The notes under the pieces: model-generated | What the model was told of the DNA's origin: nothing | The model's database searches: none | Seen by the model: the letters and a program-made list of their open reading frames with translations, nothing else | In this document: piece by piece, positions 61,595 through 64,000 of the stretch | How the letters are laid out: each line of letters starts with the position of its first letter | How positions within the stretch are numbered: position 1 is the stretch's first letter | Source of the DNA: Paenibacillus rigui | GTDB taxonomy: Bacteria > Bacillota > Bacilli > Paenibacillales > NBRC-103111 | Direction: 5' to 3' | Assembly (NCBI RefSeq): GCF_002234615.1 | Contig: NZ_NMQW01000008.1 | Span: 248,001 to 312,000 of the forward strand | DNA length: 64,000 nt | Made by a program: the position numbers and the translations under genes

Positions 61595-62428
61595 ATGGAA
61601 ATCAGATACGCTAATAGTCCTGCTGAAACGAAAACGTTCGATACGGATCGTTTGAGAAATGAATTTTTGATTGAAGAGCTGTTCGTTCCAGGCCAATTGA
61701 ACATGGTATACAGCCATGTGGACCGTTTTATTACAGGTGGTGTAATTCCAACAAACGAGCCGATCAAATTGGAAGCGGACAAGCATGAAATGGGTGCGGA
61801 CTTCTTCTTGGAGCGTCGTGAAATCGGGATCATCAACGTTGGACCTAAAGGCTCCGTTACTGTAGATGGTACGGTTTATGAACTGGATACGAAAGAATGC
61901 GTATATATCGGTCTTGGTAACCAAGACGTATTGTTCAACAGCGCGGATCCTAAAAATCCGGCTCGCTTCTACTTCAACTCTACTCCGGCTCACAAAAACT
62001 ACCCAACGGTAAAAGTTACACTTGCCGATGCGGAAACCGAGCACTTGGGTTCGATCAATTCCTCCAACGAGCGCGTTATTCACAGATTCATCCACTTGAA
62101 CGGTGTACAAAGCTGTCAATTGGTTATGGGGATGACTTTGTTGAAGCCGGGCAACATGTGGAACACTATGCCTTGCCACACGCACAACCGCCGCTCCGAG
62201 GTATACTTCTACTTCGATATGCCGGAAGACGGTCTTGTGTTCCATTTCATGGGCGAGCCTAGCGAAACCCGTCACCTGGTTGTCCGCAATGAACAAGCTA
62301 TTATCTCCCCAAGCTGGTCGATTCACTCCGGCGTAGGCACGAACAATTATACTTTCATCTGGGCTATGGCCGGCGAGAACCAAGTATTCCACGATATGGA
62401 TAAAGTAGCACCGCAGGATTTGAAATAA
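61595..62428 (+). CDS. kduI: 5-keto-4-deoxyuronate isomerase
   Basis: 277-residue cupin that isomerises 5-keto-4-deoxyuronate to 3-deoxy-D-glycero-2,5-hexodiulosonate in pectin or glycosaminoglycan breakdown. Length equals the family norm. Zinc ligands lie in MPCHTHNRRSEVYFYF (two His and Glu) and a later His in PSWSIHSGVG. ATG 61595 follows GGAGGCTTT. No pectate genes adjoin, so it acts alone in this window. It ends before a terminator. Confidence 0.95.
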   Translation: MEIRYANSPAETKTFDTDRLRNEFLIEELFVPGQLNMVYSHVDRFITGGVIPTNEPIKLEADKHEMGADFFLERREIGIINVGPKGSVTVDGTVYELDTKECVYIGLGNQDVLFNSADPKNPARFYFNSTPAHKNYPTVKVTLADAETEHLGSINSSNERVIHRFIHLNGVQSCQLVMGMTLLKPGNMWNTMPCHTHNRRSEVYFYFDMPEDGLVFHFMGEPSETRHLVVRNEQAIISPSWSIHSGVGTNNYTFIWAMAGENQVFHDMDKVAPQDLK

Positions 62429-62465
62429 TCATTTTTTGTTACAGATGTAAGCCATATGAATGACG

Positions 62466-62493
62466 AAAGGGCGCTGAGAAGCGCTCTTTTTTG
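62466..62493 (+). terminator. Terminator after kduI
   Basis: GGGCGCT pairs with AGCGCTC, four-base loop, followed by TTTTTT. Confidence 0.9.
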
Positions 62494-62522
62494 TGCTTTC
62501 TATAGATCATGACTGAATATTG

Positions 62523-62640
62523 TGTAGAAATTTTAATTATATGGTTTTAAAAAAAGGATTTTTGTATCGACCTGTAGAATATTAATTCTTCGTGTAAGTA
62601 AAAAATTACCAAAAAAGGGATAGTGTAGAAATCTGTCGAA
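62523..62640 (+). promoter_or_regulatory. Cluster of Spo0A-box-like heptamers
   Basis: TGTAGAA occurs at 62523, 62573 and 62624 and the perfect 0A box TGTCGAA at 62634. The last two are in tandem with starts 10 bp apart, the spacing used by Spo0A dimers, and 28 bases end to end from the TPP enzyme ribosome binding site. All four are roughly in helical phase. The DNA is AT-rich. Binding is inferred. Confidence 0.45.
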
Positions 62641-62677
62641 CGAAATCGAAAATTAAACCGAGGGGGAGATGGATGTT

Positions 62678-64000
62678 ATGAAGGCTGTAAAAGCGGTAGT
62701 TGATTATCTTGTAGAGGGTGGAATTAAGTACGTATTCGGGATTCCGGCCGGATCGGTCAACGCTTTCTTTGATGAACTGTATGACACGCCACAGCTGACA
62801 CCCATTATTGCGAAGCATGAGGGAGCGGCTGCTTATATGGCGGGCGCTTATGCCAAATATGCCAATCAACTCAGCGTATGCATCGGCTGCAGCGGACCGG
62901 GCAGTACCAATTTGATTACGGGGGCAGCCAATGCCATGCGGGAGCATCTGCCCGTACTCTTTTTAACGGGTGCGGTACCGGTACGGACCTTCGGCTTGAA
63001 TGCTTCTCAAGAGCTGGATGCCGTTCCTTTGTTTCAAGCCGTTACGAAGTACAGCGTTTCGGTGAAAAACGCGGAGGATTTGCTTCCCGAGGTGGAGAAG
63101 GCGATTGGCATTGCGCTATCTGGCGTCCCTGGGCCTGTCCACGTGCAGATGCCGATTGATATTCAAATCCAGCAGGTGCCTTCAGCAGAGCTGCCTCCAT
63201 TTCCTAAGTTTCTGCCCGCTGTCCCCGATGCTTCACAGCTTCGTCTTGCTGCTGGGCAGCTTGGTAAAGCATCAAAAGGCATCCTGTTCGTAGGGCAGGG
63301 AGCCCGGCGCGCTATCGGTGAAGTAATTGCTTTGGCAGAAATGCTGGATTGGCCGATCGTCACAACGCCGCAAGCCAAAGGCTTGATTCCGGATTCCCAC
63401 CCGCTGCATCATGGGGTATTCGGATTTGCGGGTCAGCAAAGCGCATCCCATATTATAGAAGATTCGAGCTTTCCTACGCTGTTTGTCATCGGGTCGAGCC
63501 TCGGGGAGACGGCAACAAGCAACTGGAAGCCGGAGTTGTCGGCCGACCGTTACATGATCCAGCTGGATATCGATGAAAAGGTGTTCCATCGAGCGTATCC
63601 TGCGAACCTTGCGCTGCAAGGGGATGCTGCAGCGACCTTGAGCGCCCTGCTCCAGGAGCTGGAGCTTATGGGGCTTCACCGCAGCTCTTATTCGCCGGTT
63701 AGCTCCGCCTCCACCTCTCATTCGTATCAGGCATATAACACGCAAAATGTACTGCTGTCGCTGCAGCAATATATGTCGGGCTCAAGCCGGTATACCGTAG
63801 ACATCGGGGAATTTATGTCCTATGTCATTCATTATATGAAGGTACCGGAGCCGGATTGCTTCGATATTAACGTTCATTTCGGCGCTATGGGGACGGCCAT
63901 CGGATCCGCGATCGGGATGAGGCTTGCAGATCCGGATCGTCCGGTTGTCTGCATTACGGGAGACGGCTGCTTTTTCATGCACGGCATGGAGGTGCTTACT
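62678..64000 (+). CDS. Thiamine-diphosphate enzyme, pyruvate oxidase / acetolactate synthase type, partial
   Basis: At least 441 residues, cut by the right edge (full length about 550-600). PYR-domain GIPAGSVNAFFDELYD, the catalytic Glu in AKHEGAAAYMAGAYA, GCSGPGSTNLITGAANAMRE, then a central Rossmann domain (GILFVGQGARRAIGEVIALA) and the PP domain beginning GDG in CITGDGCFFMHGMEV. Whether it oxidises pyruvate, forms acetolactate or decarboxylates another acid cannot be told from this part. ATG 62678 is nine bases after GGGGGAG. It is preceded by possible Spo0A boxes. Confidence 0.9.
   Translation, partial: MKAVKAVVDYLVEGGIKYVFGIPAGSVNAFFDELYDTPQLTPIIAKHEGAAAYMAGAYAKYANQLSVCIGCSGPGSTNLITGAANAMREHLPVLFLTGAVPVRTFGLNASQELDAVPLFQAVTKYSVSVKNAEDLLPEVEKAIGIALSGVPGPVHVQMPIDIQIQQVPSAELPPFPKFLPAVPDASQLRLAAGQLGKASKGILFVGQGARRAIGEVIALAEMLDWPIVTTPQAKGLIPDSHPLHHGVFGFAGQQSASHIIEDSSFPTLFVIGSSLGETATSNWKPELSADRYMIQLDIDEKVFHRAYPANLALQGDAAATLSALLQELELMGLHRSSYSPVSSASTSHSYQAYNTQNVLLSLQQYMSGSSRYTVDIGEFMSYVIHYMKVPEPDCFDINVHFGAMGTAIGSAIGMRLADPDRPVVCITGDGCFFMHGMEVLT

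Noticed and set aside
61379-62392. A 337-codon frame opposite kduI
   Set aside because: kduI matches its family end to end; the opposite frame is a by-product of codon bias.

Overview
The window looks like chromosome from a spore-forming Gram-positive of the Paenibacillus group (Bacillota). The evidence is the strong AGGAGG-type ribosome binding sites, a gerKA/KC/KB-type germinant receptor, S-layer (SLH) proteins, GlpP-type antitermination, cre-like sites, lipoproteins and a moderate, slightly GC-rich composition. I saw no rRNA, tRNA, CRISPR array, transposase or prophage. The assignment to genus level is inference.

Layout. 1-3465: divergent glycerol genes glpD (cut by the left edge) and glpK, plus a VOC-fold gene. 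3524-8848: PHP phosphatase, LysR regulator, DHA2-type drug exporter with a PadR regulator, and a NagD-like HAD phosphatase. 9042-14660: YceI-like protein behind two inverted-repeat operators, a metallophosphoesterase, and an ABC exporter with an OmpR/HssR-like two-component system. 14772-23434: a glycerol-3-phosphate island with HAD phosphatase, glpP, mgtC, a Ugp-like ABC importer, two glycerophosphodiester phosphodiesterases (GDPD) and a propeller-like lipoprotein. 23831-28288: a 1485-residue S-layer protein that carries the same propeller-like domain. 28474-33106: cysteine dioxygenase, CE7 esterase, CcdC-like protein, and a two-gene GMC dehydrogenase whose large subunit is frameshifted. 33598-37898: gerK operon. 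38053-45896: ABC-2 transporter, CheX, SDR, DUF2573, hydrolase, DEAD-box helicase, YpmS-like protein. 46034-50888: second-type RsgA GTPase, anchored flavoprotein, S-layer protein with internal repeats. 51054-55291: TetR, amino-acid ABC importer and M24 peptidase operon. 55591-57816: c-di-GMP cluster. 57895-64000: threonine dehydratase, nuclease-HTH protein, aminotransferase, kduI and the start of a thiamine-diphosphate enzyme.

How the genes work together. The strongest theme is glycerol-phosphate use. Extracellular or lipid/teichoic-acid derived glycerophosphodiesters would be imported by UgpBAE and cut by GDPD to glycerol-3-phosphate. GlpK makes the same product from glycerol, and GlpD oxidises it. 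Four leaders, before glpD, the HAD-glpP unit, mgtC and ugpB, appear to share one RNA design: a small hairpin whose loop holds two GAG triplets, overlapping the 5' arm of a terminator-like stem. This is the best candidate for the GlpP target and defines a small regulon that unexpectedly includes mgtC. Other items worth attention are three very long intergenic palindromes, paired propeller-domain surface proteins next to GDPD genes, a GMC dehydrogenase with a one-base frameshift, a replisome-organiser-like gene with an early in-frame stop inside a c-di-GMP cluster, and a predicted nuclease-HTH fusion.
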